Source of the DNA: an uncultured Lachnospiraceae bacterium
GTDB lineage: Bacteria > Bacillota > Clostridia > Lachnospirales > Lachnospiraceae
Length of the DNA: 33,472 bases
Assembly: GCA_944383545.1 (NCBI GenBank)
Contig: CALWPY010000017.1
Span: 1-33,472, forward strand
Reading direction: 5' to 3'
The notes under the pieces were generated by a model, which worked only from the letters and a program-made list of their open reading frames with translations, had not been told where the DNA came from and did not search any database. Made by a program: the position numbers and the translations under genes. Below are positions 1 through 8,427 of this stretch, piece by piece (within the stretch, counting starts at the first letter, position 1; every line of letters begins with the position of its first letter).

Positions 1-551
1 TCTACAACGCCATCATTATATATACTATTAAAAGTAGGTGTAATTACTCCGTCTCCTACCTGGTCCAATTTAGTCTGGATGGAACTGGTAAATATACTGC
101 CATATGCTATGTCTACACTTCCGTATCTTGCGTAGGTTTCTCTTGCTTTTCCTAATTCTTCAGGTGTCCATGCATGAGTCCCCGGAGCGCCAACACTAAT
201 AACATCTACTAACGCCCTCATGGACGTTATATAATTATCTAACGCCTCTGATTTGTGATTTGCCAGGGTATTTCCGTATGTCTCATCAAGCTCTCTTACC
301 TCCTCAAACTGCTCTCTTACTGAGGTTTCAGAATAATAACACTCATAAATCAAATCATGATAGTGATATACCAGATTCTCCCTCTCCGTTCCAAGAATAT
401 CATCTCCTCCCATATATTCATACATTGCTGTTAACGGACCATTGGGATCGTTGAAATCAGCCTCTATATCTTCCATTTCTCCATCTGCTATCTTACAACA
501 GTTTATAATATCTTCTAATGTAGCATCTGTAAAATCTCTGACCATAATCAT
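1..551 (-). CDS. Probable T7SS substrate/effector, N-terminal part (cut by window edge)
   Basis: An open frame of about 183 codons starts at 551, where ATGA overlaps the upstream gene's TGA, or at the in-frame ATG at 545, and runs off the left edge without a stop. The visible part is acidic and largely helical (early stretch MVRDFTDATLEDIINCC, later SVREQFEEVRELDETYG). I see no LXG signature and no catalytic motif. It is the last visible gene after EssC and follows two small helical proteins and a coiled-coil protein, the same gene order that precedes effector A at 15382. By that synteny I infer a secreted T7SS substrate whose functional C-terminus lies outside the window. A large WXG-like structural protein is the alternative. 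Confidence 0.55.
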   Translation of the reverse strand, partial: MIMVRDFTDATLEDIINCCKIADGEMEDIEADFNDPNGPLTAMYEYMGGDDILGTERENLVYHYHDLIYECYYSETSVREQFEEVRELDETYGNTLANHKSEALDNYITSMRALVDVISVGAPGTHAWTPEELGKARETYARYGSVDIAYGSIFTSSIQTKLDQVGDGVITPTFNSIYNDGVV

Positions 552-841
552 ACCCCCAATTCTGTACTCATTGCTTCATCACAATCCTTAAAAAGTTTTT
601 TTGCTGTGTTCAGCATATCCACGGACGCTATCATCAAATCAACGACCGTCTGATAGGCTTCCCTTACTCCCTGTGCAGTACTTATTAATTGATCTGCCGT
701 ATCACCGACACTATAGTCCATTTGCATCTGTAACCTTGACAGATTCTGTTGGATATAGATATCATTAATATTGTTATTTAAAACGTTGATACAGTCATCT
801 ATTACTCCATAATTAACCTGTGTTGTTCTGCCGCTACTCAT
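548..841 (-). CDS. Small helical WXG100/Lap-like protein, 97 aa
   Basis: All-helical acidic protein of 97 residues with a helix-turn-helix outline typical of WXG100-fold substrates and of the small partners (Laps) of T7SSb effectors. The mid-protein turn reads MDYSVGDTAD, with Tyr where WXG proteins carry Trp. The start at 841 was chosen because GGGAGGAGAAGGCA lies directly upstream; a longer frame to 859 would put that ribosome site inside the gene. Its first 8 bases overlap the end of the preceding helical protein and its stop overlaps the start of the putative effector, so the three are probably translationally coupled. I infer a targeting partner for that substrate. Family placement rests on size, helix pattern and context. 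Confidence 0.6.
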   Translation of the reverse strand: MSSGRTTQVNYGVIDDCINVLNNNINDIYIQQNLSRLQMQMDYSVGDTADQLISTAQGVREAYQTVVDLMIASVDMLNTAKKLFKDCDEAMSTELGV

Positions 842-1139
842 TGCCTTCTCCTCCCTCATATATCGAACAATCCGTGATTTCTACCTCCGCCAGAAACTCT
901 GAGATTTCTTCACTGACTGCATCTGTGTACCCCTCTAACTGCGTCTGCATGACCATAAGCTTTTCTATATATGCTTCCAGATTGTCATGCACGTTCCCGG
1001 CAACAATCCCCTCATCTGCAACTATGATTAATTGTTCTACCAGTGTAGTCAATTTTCTTTCTGCCGTCGCACCAATTAATTTAATTAAATTTGCATATGA
1101 AATATATTCTTCATCTACGATTATTAAATCACTCCTCAT
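834..1139 (-). CDS. Small helical WXG100/Lap-like protein, 101 aa
   Basis: Acidic all-helical 101-residue protein (stretches LIKLIGATAERKLTTLVEQ and EKLMVMQTQLEGYTDAVSEE) with no membrane segment and no WXG motif. It starts immediately after the TAA of the coiled-coil gene (stop 1142-1140, start 1139) and overlaps the next small gene by 8 bases. With that gene it forms a pair of similar-sized helical proteins in front of a putative effector, as 16239-16517 and 15892-16203 do in the other module. Function inferred from context: a heterodimerising effector-targeting factor of the T7SS. A free-standing secreted WXG100-like protein is possible. Confidence 0.55.
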   Translation of the reverse strand: MRSDLIIVDEEYISYANLIKLIGATAERKLTTLVEQLIIVADEGIVAGNVHDNLEAYIEKLMVMQTQLEGYTDAVSEEISEFLAEVEITDCSIYEGGEGNE

Positions 1140-1625
1140 TTACTTCACTCCTTTTCTGGTTATCCGACTTATAGCTGACTTATTTTTAGCATTCTGTTGT
1201 TCTTTTTCCTGCCTCTCAATTTGACGAATCTCATTCTGCCATCCGCTTATATTATTCTCCATGGATGCTATCTGACTTTTTAATTCTTCTATTTTCTTCT
1301 GCGCCTGCCAGATGTTATTTTGAATTACCTCTTCCATGTTTTCAAAAGAAACCGCAGCTTTTCTCCACCTCTCATTCCCATATAATTCGTCAAAACGTGC
1401 AATAAATGATGTCATCGCTTTGCCTTTCGCACGAGCTCTTGCCAAATCAACATCCGCCCGTTTCCTTATGTAACTGTTTTGCATAGTCACATACATATCC
1501 ATAAGCTTAATTTTATCTTTCTGATAAACAACTATTTTTCTTTCCAATTCCGCAATCTGATTATTAAAGTCAGTAATTTGCGTATTGGCAGTCTGTATGT
1601 AACGCCTTAGTTCATATTTTCCCAT
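1140..1625 (-). CDS. Coiled-coil protein of T7SS effector module (YwqH/DUF5082-like in layout)
   Basis: 161 residues, almost entirely predicted coiled coil: an N-terminal heptad stretch (QITDFNNQIAELERKI) and a C-terminal one (QAQKKIEELKSQIASMENN) flank a basic middle (RKRADVDLARARAKG). It ends in a basic tail, KSAISRITRKGVK. A strong GAGGAGG ribosome site precedes the ATG at 1625. It is the first gene after essC and abuts the next gene (TAAATG). Size, helical layout and position in front of small helical proteins and an effector recall YwqH/DUF5082-type proteins of Firmicute T7SS loci, but I did not confirm the family. The 135-residue protein at 16517-16924 is its positional counterpart. Confidence 0.55.
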   Translation of the reverse strand: MGKYELRRYIQTANTQITDFNNQIAELERKIVVYQKDKIKLMDMYVTMQNSYIRKRADVDLARARAKGKAMTSFIARFDELYGNERWRKAAVSFENMEEVIQNNIWQAQKKIEELKSQIASMENNISGWQNEIRQIERQEKEQQNAKNKSAISRITRKGVK

Positions 1626-1663
1626 AATTTTCCTCCTCTGTATAATGAAATTTTCATTTTTCT

Positions 1664-4600
1664 TTATCTGCCTTCAATCACCCTTACTTTCTCTATTTTG
1701 TCTTTTACGAATATGTAAGCGTCTTTTGCTTCTAAAGACTTCTTAAATTCTCTTGCTGCTCCTATTGGAACGTCCGTCACCTTTATATTTTTAATATCTT
1801 CAAAAACAATGATATTCTTATCTTCCCTCACCTGCTTTAGCAAATCTCCTGAAGAAAATCCAATCATGGCATTTTCCACATCCGTTAACAGGAAACATAC
1901 CTTCATGGATTTTAATGAAGAATTAAGCATCTTGTACATATCAAGCAATTCCTTATCCGTACCTAATGTCTTCATCATGCCTGTAGAATTAATCATTATA
2001 ACCTGTAGAGGCTCAGTTACGATATCCGGCTGACCAGTCTTTGACTTTTCCAATCTGTTTTGAAACTTTTCGATAACACTGCCAATAATCTCTGTCATTC
2101 CTGAAACCGACTGTGTATATGCAGCCGCCTTATGTTCAAATTTACTATATTCGCCATCTTCGCTGTCAATCAGATAAATATCTACAGGATTATTATCATT
2201 CCCTGATAACAATCTGTTAAGCATATATTCGATATAGTTATGTTTCGCTCCTGTTTTCGGTCCCACAAAGGACTGAATGAAGGTGTTACTGAGATTAATT
2301 GTTCTTCTTTCAATGGAATTAAACTCAATTCCAAGCGGAATCTCATACGGAGCATAATTCTCCCCATACTGTTTTATCATATATGTCTCAGTAACATTCT
2401 TAGGAATTTCAGGTATTCCGGGCACATACACATCTCCGTATTTATCATGTATATGCTGAATAAAATTCTTCATCAGTTTAATCTTCTCAAATTCCTTTTC
2501 TGCGGCAAATGCCAGATAATACTGAATTTCATAATATACCTTGTTTACCTCAACAATTCCCCTGCCTGCAATATCATTAATCTTCTTCCTGCAGGCTTCA
2601 AATACCACTCCGTAATCACTTGAATCATTACAGTAAAGAGCTGTTCTTTTAGAGAAATTGGACAAGAGCTTAAATCCTGCTCCATTTGCCTGACTGGCAG
2701 TTACAATTAGTGAAATACCTACAGAAACGCTTTCTCTGCTGATATTGATAATAATATCTTCATAATCAGGAAAATACCCTCTAAATGCTACCCAGTTATC
2801 AAGGAATATTACAATCTGCGGTAACTCCGTCTGACCGGATTCACGATATGCACTGTAAGAGCTGAGTCCCAAATCGGAAAAATATTTCTTTCTCGCCTGA
2901 ATTATAGTCTGCATCAGCTTAAGAAATCCCTTCAGCCTTTCCTCATCAGATGAAGTAATTACACCTCCTACATGATTCAGATTTTCAAAATTCTTTAGTA
3001 TCATGGAGGCAAAATCCAAAATATACATATTTACTTCCTTAGGTGAATAGCGCTCCGCCAATCCCCGAATAATAGTCTGCAACAGATTCGTTTTTCCTGA
3101 CTGTGCAGAGCCGATAATGTACAGGTTATTCTGTGATATATTAAACGTTTCTACATACTGTCTCTGTCTTGACGGATCATCCACAATACCAATCGGAACG
3201 ACAATATCCGTTCCATCATAATCAAAACCATCCATTGTAATTGCAATAGAATCCGAAAGAGCAGGCAGACAGATGTTTGGCAATCTGGAAATTCCATTCT
3301 TCTCACAATACTCATTTATATAATTAACTATTGATTTAAGCTGTGTTTCTCCTCCATCATCACTGTTTGGTTTTTGTTCATAAATAACACGCCTCCTGCC
3401 GGATAATTCCACGCTGGTAAGTGCAAATTTCTTCTGAGTGGCAATCCCGTCATTCTTAGCTGTTGCTCCGCTATATGCCGACTGGAATAACTGAAAAATT
3501 TCGTTGTTGCCAACCTGAAGATATGCCCTGCCGGGTTCCTTAATTTCAGCCGCAAGTGGAGACTTCAGCACCTCATTACTGTCATTCTTGTTCTGAACTT
3601 TTAAACAAAGTTTAAACTTTGAGTTACTCCATATCTGATCGCTTACTACACCTGAAGGTTTTTGAGTAGCAAGAATCAAATGTACACCAAGACTTCGTCC
3701 GATACGGGCAGCAGATATAAGCTCTTTCATAAATTCCGGCTGTTCACTCTTAAGTTCAGCAAACTCATCTACTATTAAGATTAAATGCGGAAGCGGTACA
3801 GAAGCCTTACCTTCTTTATACGCCTTTATATAATCATCAATATGATTTACTTCCTGTTCGGCAAAAAGCTCCTGCCTTTTAATCAATTCTGCCTTAATGG
3901 AAAGTAACGACCTTTCAATTTCATTACCGTCAATATTAGTAATGGCTCCATTCAGGTGAGGTAAATCACGGAACTGATTTACCATACCACCACCTTTAAA
4001 ATCTATAATTATAAAACCAACTTCGTATGGATGAAACAATGTAGCCATGGAAAGAATGTATGTCTGCAAAATCTCTGATTTACCTGAGCCGGTAGTACCT
4101 GCTACAAGTCCATGAGGACCGTGATATTTCTCATGTAAATCCAAATATACAATCTCATCTCCGCTTTTTACACCAATTGGTGCCGCCATACTCTTATAAA
4201 TGCAGGAGTCAGACCATCTTTTTCCAAGATTTAAGTCATATGGACTCATAATATTTAACAACTGGAACAAAGTTATATTCTTTGTCAGTGAATTTTCAAG
4301 ATTAACCTCATCCACATATACACATGCAAGCTTTTTTGCGGCAAATTCTGCATTCTTCACTGAAATATGTTCATAATCGAAAGTCTGAATTTTCTCACCA
4401 TCATCTATATTCTGCATATAACCGGTATACGACTCATTATTCAGGAAAATTCTGACAGAGCATGCATTGTTTACAAACTCTTCAAACTCCTCAAAGAAAA
4501 TAAATCTAAATCCCAACTCGTTAGCTCTTTCAATATATTTAGATACAGGGTGATTACTGATTAACTGTGACCTGAATACCATAACTACATAATCAGGAAA

Positions 4601-6193
4601 CCCTTCTGCAGTACCGCCCATAGACTCCCTCATGGAAAGCTCAGAATACAGAAATTCCAATGTAAATTTTGCACTTTCCTCATCATACATAAAATTACGC
4701 ATTTTATTCTGCTCATTGTATGTAATTTGCAACCATCTTGCCCAAGAGAACAAAGGAACATCTTCCTCATCCATAATAAGGAATAATTTAACATCCTTAT
4801 AAAAATGAGATGCAGCAAATTCCATAATCAGATTTTTTTCCATCTGGTATAGTTTTGTTCTGCTGCCAATAAATCCTACAGCATTTACTTCTTTTAAATC
4901 CAGGCAAACAGGCATTGAACTAATATACTGATATTTTTCATGCATGACGGCCGGAAAATCCTTTAATTCATCGTCTGTATCAACATAATCCTCCTGCTTA
5001 TAATCCACCTGACAATTAGACATTACAACACCATCACCAAGTCTTATCTTAAGGTAATCATCATCTTCCTTTGTTTTTTCAAATAAACGATTATCAAAAT
5101 CTTCAATAAAGGTCATATAATTATTTAAGGAAGGATTCATATAATTTGCTACAACCTTTTCCCTCTCCCGAAGCTTAATTATCTCATTTTCTTTTTTTGT
5201 AAGGTACTCCATGTATACCTTCTTTCTCCGTTCTTCTTTTTCCTGACGTTTCTTTCTGTCGTTTAAAAAATTAATGACTGTAACCGTTGTACTGACTGTC
5301 ATGGTTGCAGCAAAGAAAATGACATACATACCCCTTCCACCCATCATACCCTGCAGGCCAACCATTAAAAGCATATTGACAAGCATAGGCATGAAAGACA
5401 GCAAAAAATTCTGAGGCTCACTCTCGTCCTTGTTTTTAGGACCTAATACCTCAATTTTATCCTCAGGTAATTTGAATTTTTGTCTGGCATTTTTAATAAA
5501 TTTCGGATAACTGTAATGATTTTTCTGATAACTTACAATAGTGGTATCATTATTAGTAAGCAGTTTTGCTTTTTTTGTAGTATATATCATTCCATCACAT
5601 ACACAAAATGAATATCCCTTAATACTTAAAAATTCTCCAAATCTAAGGAAACAGACCTCTTCCTTTGCCACAAACCCGTTTATTTCCACTCCGAGAGCAG
5701 CCTGGCTCAAATCCACTTCATAACCATTCTTATTTTTGTGTAAACATACACTGTCATCGTGTATGTATGGGTCATCAATCCTAATAGAGCATCCAACCTG
5801 TCCACCGATAGTAAGCTCTTCATTATTTTTACAGTTTATTGCTAAATCATAGTCATTTCCCACTGCATCAAAGCATGCGAAAAAATCAATACCGAAAATC
5901 TCGGTATCTGTTAAATCATAACAAAGTGATAAATGGTCTCCTATTTCAAGCTGTCTTACATACTCTTTTATATTTAAATCTTTTGTCAAATATACCGTAT
6001 CATTACAACTCATAATAAATTGTCCATTTTCCTGACGGTCAATGCGAAATATGAAACCTGCCAAAAAACGGTCGCGTCTGAAAGCAATCTGACAGGCCTT
6101 ATCCGTTCCAACTGTAAGGCTACCGCTGAAATTCTCATCAAATCCAACCTCTTTATACATATTATTTCCGTATATAACCAGTTTATATTTCAT
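1664..6193 (-). CDS. essC: EssC-type FtsK/SpoIIIE ATPase, motor of the type VIIb secretion system
   Basis: Membrane-bound motor that exports WXG100-like substrates. The 1509 residues match the usual EssC size of about 1480-1500. Order: two degenerate FHA-like beta domains (about 1-200), two membrane helices (about 266-310), a charged linker, then three FtsK/SpoIIIE modules. Module 1 has an intact Walker A (GTTGSGKS, about 697-704) and Walker B (LILIVDEFAEL, about 800-810). Module 2 has GSAQSGKT (about 1027-1034) but VIFLDNW, with Asn after the Asp. Module 3 has a weak P-loop, GPKTGAKHN (about 1312-1320). One fully canonical ATPase module plus altered later ones is normal for this family. The GGGGGACAAGT ribosome site supports the start. 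The essC symbol reflects family, not proven orthology. Confidence 0.95.
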   Translation of the reverse strand: MKYKLVIYGNNMYKEVGFDENFSGSLTVGTDKACQIAFRRDRFLAGFIFRIDRQENGQFIMSCNDTVYLTKDLNIKEYVRQLEIGDHLSLCYDLTDTEIFGIDFFACFDAVGNDYDLAINCKNNEELTIGGQVGCSIRIDDPYIHDDSVCLHKNKNGYEVDLSQAALGVEINGFVAKEEVCFLRFGEFLSIKGYSFCVCDGMIYTTKKAKLLTNNDTTIVSYQKNHYSYPKFIKNARQKFKLPEDKIEVLGPKNKDESEPQNFLLSFMPMLVNMLLMVGLQGMMGGRGMYVIFFAATMTVSTTVTVINFLNDRKKRQEKEERRKKVYMEYLTKKENEIIKLREREKVVANYMNPSLNNYMTFIEDFDNRLFEKTKEDDDYLKIRLGDGVVMSNCQVDYKQEDYVDTDDELKDFPAVMHEKYQYISSMPVCLDLKEVNAVGFIGSRTKLYQMEKNLIMEFAASHFYKDVKLFLIMDEEDVPLFSWARWLQITYNEQNKMRNFMYDEESAKFTLEFLYSELSMRESMGGTAEGFPDYVVMVFRSQLISNHPVSKYIERANELGFRFIFFEEFEEFVNNACSVRIFLNNESYTGYMQNIDDGEKIQTFDYEHISVKNAEFAAKKLACVYVDEVNLENSLTKNITLFQLLNIMSPYDLNLGKRWSDSCIYKSMAAPIGVKSGDEIVYLDLHEKYHGPHGLVAGTTGSGKSEILQTYILSMATLFHPYEVGFIIIDFKGGGMVNQFRDLPHLNGAITNIDGNEIERSLLSIKAELIKRQELFAEQEVNHIDDYIKAYKEGKASVPLPHLILIVDEFAELKSEQPEFMKELISAARIGRSLGVHLILATQKPSGVVSDQIWSNSKFKLCLKVQNKNDSNEVLKSPLAAEIKEPGRAYLQVGNNEIFQLFQSAYSGATAKNDGIATQKKFALTSVELSGRRRVIYEQKPNSDDGGETQLKSIVNYINEYCEKNGISRLPNICLPALSDSIAITMDGFDYDGTDIVVPIGIVDDPSRQRQYVETFNISQNNLYIIGSAQSGKTNLLQTIIRGLAERYSPKEVNMYILDFASMILKNFENLNHVGGVITSSDEERLKGFLKLMQTIIQARKKYFSDLGLSSYSAYRESGQTELPQIVIFLDNWVAFRGYFPDYEDIIINISRESVSVGISLIVTASQANGAGFKLLSNFSKRTALYCNDSSDYGVVFEACRKKINDIAGRGIVEVNKVYYEIQYYLAFAAEKEFEKIKLMKNFIQHIHDKYGDVYVPGIPEIPKNVTETYMIKQYGENYAPYEIPLGIEFNSIERRTINLSNTFIQSFVGPKTGAKHNYIEYMLNRLLSGNDNNPVDIYLIDSEDGEYSKFEHKAAAYTQSVSGMTEIIGSVIEKFQNRLEKSKTGQPDIVTEPLQVIMINSTGMMKTLGTDKELLDMYKMLNSSLKSMKVCFLLTDVENAMIGFSSGDLLKQVREDKNIIVFEDIKNIKVTDVPIGAAREFKKSLEAKDAYIFVKDKIEKVRVIEGR

Positions 6194-6208
6194 ACTTGTC
6201 CCCCAAAA

Positions 6209-6460
6209 TCATCTGTTAAAATTAATAATTGTCCCGTTACGAATACCAAAATCCTCTAACAATCCATCACCTCTTAAAAGCGCACGCGGCTCCTCGGTAC
6301 ACAGATAGCATTCTGCTACATTGGACAAATCAATTCCCAGGTTTAAACCGACATTTAATCCGTATATCAACTCATTTGCCGATATATCCAACGGTACCTC
6401 TATATCTATAGTTTGATTCATTCTTTTAAAATTAAATATTATTATAACTGTCTTCTCCAT
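6209..6460 (-). CDS. YukD/EsaB ubiquitin-like T7SS protein
   Basis: 83-residue single-domain protein with a beta-grasp outline: two N-terminal strands (VIIIFNF, TIDIEVPLDIS), a helix (ANELIYGLNVGLNLGI), and a C-terminal segment LLEDFGIRNGTIINF. This is the layout of YukD/EsaB, the small ubiquitin-like accessory protein of T7SSb. The length agrees with the roughly 80 residues usual for the family, and there is no terminal di-glycine, also as expected for YukD. It sits 15 bases upstream of essC and 17 bases after the ParA-like gene, with a GAGGTAAAT ribosome site. Next to essC it is the best family marker in the locus. The role is probably regulatory or assembly-related. Confidence 0.85.
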   Translation of the reverse strand: MEKTVIIIFNFKRMNQTIDIEVPLDISANELIYGLNVGLNLGIDLSNVAECYLCTEEPRALLRGDGLLEDFGIRNGTIINFNR

Positions 6461-6477
6461 ATTTACCTCAAACCTGT

Positions 6478-7506
6478 TTACTCAATACAAAGAGTTGTTT
6501 TTTCAAACAACTGTGAGTTTTTTACCATATTCAAATCAAGAGGCTCTGAATATTCTTCAATAAACTCACTAAATTCGTACTTTCTTAACACATCTCCACC
6601 GGACAGATAATCTGCCTGATTGCGTTTATATCTGTTACATAAAATTACAATATTCCGATTAAAATCAATCATATGATTCAGAAATTTCTCCAGCTTGCCA
6701 ACAGCAATCTTATCTTGAGTAGTAACCAAAACAGTTCTGTCACATTCCTTTAAGAACACCAGTTTATCTGACTGCAAATCAGGCGAAAGTTCCACCACAA
6801 TATAATCATATGAATTTTTGTTCCTTATGTAAGAAATAATCTGTGCATACATAGAAAAGTTCATCTGATACGATACAGGAAGATTTTTAAACGGCGGTAA
6901 AAAATCAAAATCTTCATTGTGAATCTCATTTTGTATAATCTTCAATGCGTTTTTCATATTAATCGAACACTGATAACAAAATGAGTCCCCCAAAAAGCCA
7001 TCATATTTTAAATAGTAAGAAAAATCCTGATGCGGCACAGTACTTATATACATAACTCTCTTTCCTTTTTGCCGGAGCCTGTATGCCAAAGATAGAGCAG
7101 TAAGTGTATTTCCCGTACCACCGGAAACCGAAAAAACTCCTACAACCTTTGTACCCAGACTACCCATATCCGAACTATCGGCAATAAGGTTAGCATCAAT
7201 TTTTTTAACAATGTTCTTTACACTATAATATTTATAGATATATGATGTATTGCTCTCCTCTGTTTCTTCATCTGTCAAATAATATATTTTTGTCTTTGAA
7301 AATGCCTCAGGATGTTTAATTGTCATCCCATAAGGAATAATCAATACATCAATTTTTTTAGGTATATTCATCAATCTTGCAAATATTAACTCATCAGTTA
7401 TAAATTCGACATTTGCTTTGTCATTTACCAGTTCGGCAAATTTATACTCAATTGTAGATATATATTCTTCATCAAAAGATACAAATACTATATTTTTCTT
7501 CACCAT
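6478..7506 (-). CDS. Receiver-like/ParA-MinD-like protein with disrupted P-loop (pseudo-ATPase)
   Basis: 342 residues. Residues 1-110 have an alternating strand/helix pattern like the degenerate receiver domain of TadZ/CpaE proteins (KKNIVFVSFDEEYIS, DVLIIPYGM, TKIYYLTDEE). Residues 115-342 resemble ParA/MinD: a first strand and loop GVFSVSGGTGNTLT, a helix LSLAYRLRQKGKRVMYIST, then YDYIVVELSPDLQSDK and CDRTVLVTTQDK. Residue 133, the P-loop Lys in active family members, is Asn (codon AAT), and the earlier signature Lys is Ser, so nucleotide hydrolysis is doubtful. It lies between the DUF6382-FHA gene and the YukD-like gene with short spacing, so it belongs to the secretion operon. I infer a scaffold or localisation factor analogous to TadZ. 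Confidence 0.75.
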   Translation of the reverse strand: MVKKNIVFVSFDEEYISTIEYKFAELVNDKANVEFITDELIFARLMNIPKKIDVLIIPYGMTIKHPEAFSKTKIYYLTDEETEESNTSYIYKYYSVKNIVKKIDANLIADSSDMGSLGTKVVGVFSVSGGTGNTLTALSLAYRLRQKGKRVMYISTVPHQDFSYYLKYDGFLGDSFCYQCSINMKNALKIIQNEIHNEDFDFLPPFKNLPVSYQMNFSMYAQIISYIRNKNSYDYIVVELSPDLQSDKLVFLKECDRTVLVTTQDKIAVGKLEKFLNHMIDFNRNIVILCNRYKRNQADYLSGGDVLRKYEFSEFIEEYSEPLDLNMVKNSQLFEKTTLCIE

Positions 7507-7519
7507 TTTCTGCTCCTGA

Positions 7520-8416
7520 TTATCCCATTATTACAGTAAATTCAACATCCGCTAAAGTTAATTTATCATAATTATTCAGATAATATTTTTCATTTGGACT
7601 TAAAAGATAATCATTGATACGAGTTCCGTTTGTACTGTTTAAGTCCTCTACAAAATAATTTCCGGCGGTCTTAGTAATTTTGCAATGTTTTCTGCTTACC
7701 ATATTGGAATTAACGACTATTGCATCTGCATTATCAGATTTACCCATAATAAATTCCGACTTATCCATCTTAAAAATCAGCTTACCGTCTTCACCATTAT
7801 GTTCCAATACTAACACCGGCTCTATTTCTTCTTCGGCTTCATGCAATACGAGATTATTCTCCTCGGCCCGAATATAAGACTCATACTTTAATATATAATC
7901 AATTACCTCATAATCAGTTTTTGTATTATCATTCATCACATAATATACCTCATTAAGTTTTTCGGTATTATTTGCAAATATATAATTAAACAATATAATA
8001 AGTGTTTTTCTAAACGAACTGCTCCATGTTTCTCCGTCATGAAAATCGCAATCGTAATTTATAGGCAATATTACAAATTTAATTGACTTATTTTTAACAT
8101 CATAATAAAGGCGATTAAAATTAATATCTATTGCCGTAATTTTAAGAAAGTCATTATCCTCAATCTTATGTATTGAAGTAATAAATTTAATTAATCCGGC
8201 AGCAAGCTCCGATTTATTCAAAGTATCCGCTACATCAGCAAGCAGTCTGTATCCTTCAATACCATACAACAAACGAATTCGATTGTTATGCATCACATTT
8301 ACTGCCGAAATCATGTCACCTTCTGATTTATTAACCAGTCTCATACCCAACATAAACATAGAATCATTGGATTCAAATGTATATGCAAGATGATCACCAA
8401 AGTAATTCACTATCAT
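7520..8416 (-). CDS. DUF6382-like plus FHA domain cytoplasmic protein
   Basis: 298 residues without a signal peptide or membrane helix. Residues 1-170 look like the DUF6382 region that often precedes FHA domains in Clostridia (GIEGYRLLADVADTLNK, FNRLYYDVKNKSIKFVILP). That fold recalls, and may be related to, the pseudokinase half of EssB/YukC. Residues 205-298 form an FHA domain: the phosphopeptide-loop motifs VSRKHCKI and LNSTNGTRIN are intact, while the usual GR near its start is GK. FHA domains bind phosphothreonine peptides. The gene is 11 bases downstream of the pseudo-protease/FHA gene. I infer a cytoplasmic adaptor that may replace part of EssB. The DUF assignment was made by eye. Confidence 0.75.
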   Translation of the reverse strand: MIVNYFGDHLAYTFESNDSMFMLGMRLVNKSEGDMISAVNVMHNNRIRLLYGIEGYRLLADVADTLNKSELAAGLIKFITSIHKIEDNDFLKITAIDINFNRLYYDVKNKSIKFVILPINYDCDFHDGETWSSSFRKTLIILFNYIFANNTEKLNEVYYVMNDNTKTDYEVIDYILKYESYIRAEENNLVLHEAEEEIEPVLVLEHNGEDGKLIFKMDKSEFIMGKSDNADAIVVNSNMVSRKHCKITKTAGNYFVEDLNSTNGTRINDYLLSPNEKYYLNNYDKLTLADVEFTVIMG

Positions 8417-8427
8417 ATATTCACCAG

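Noticed and set aside
820-1224. 134-codon plus-strand frame across the small helical genes
   Set aside because: Lies opposite a tight operon with good ribosome sites and overlapping starts; composition is that of an antisense shadow.
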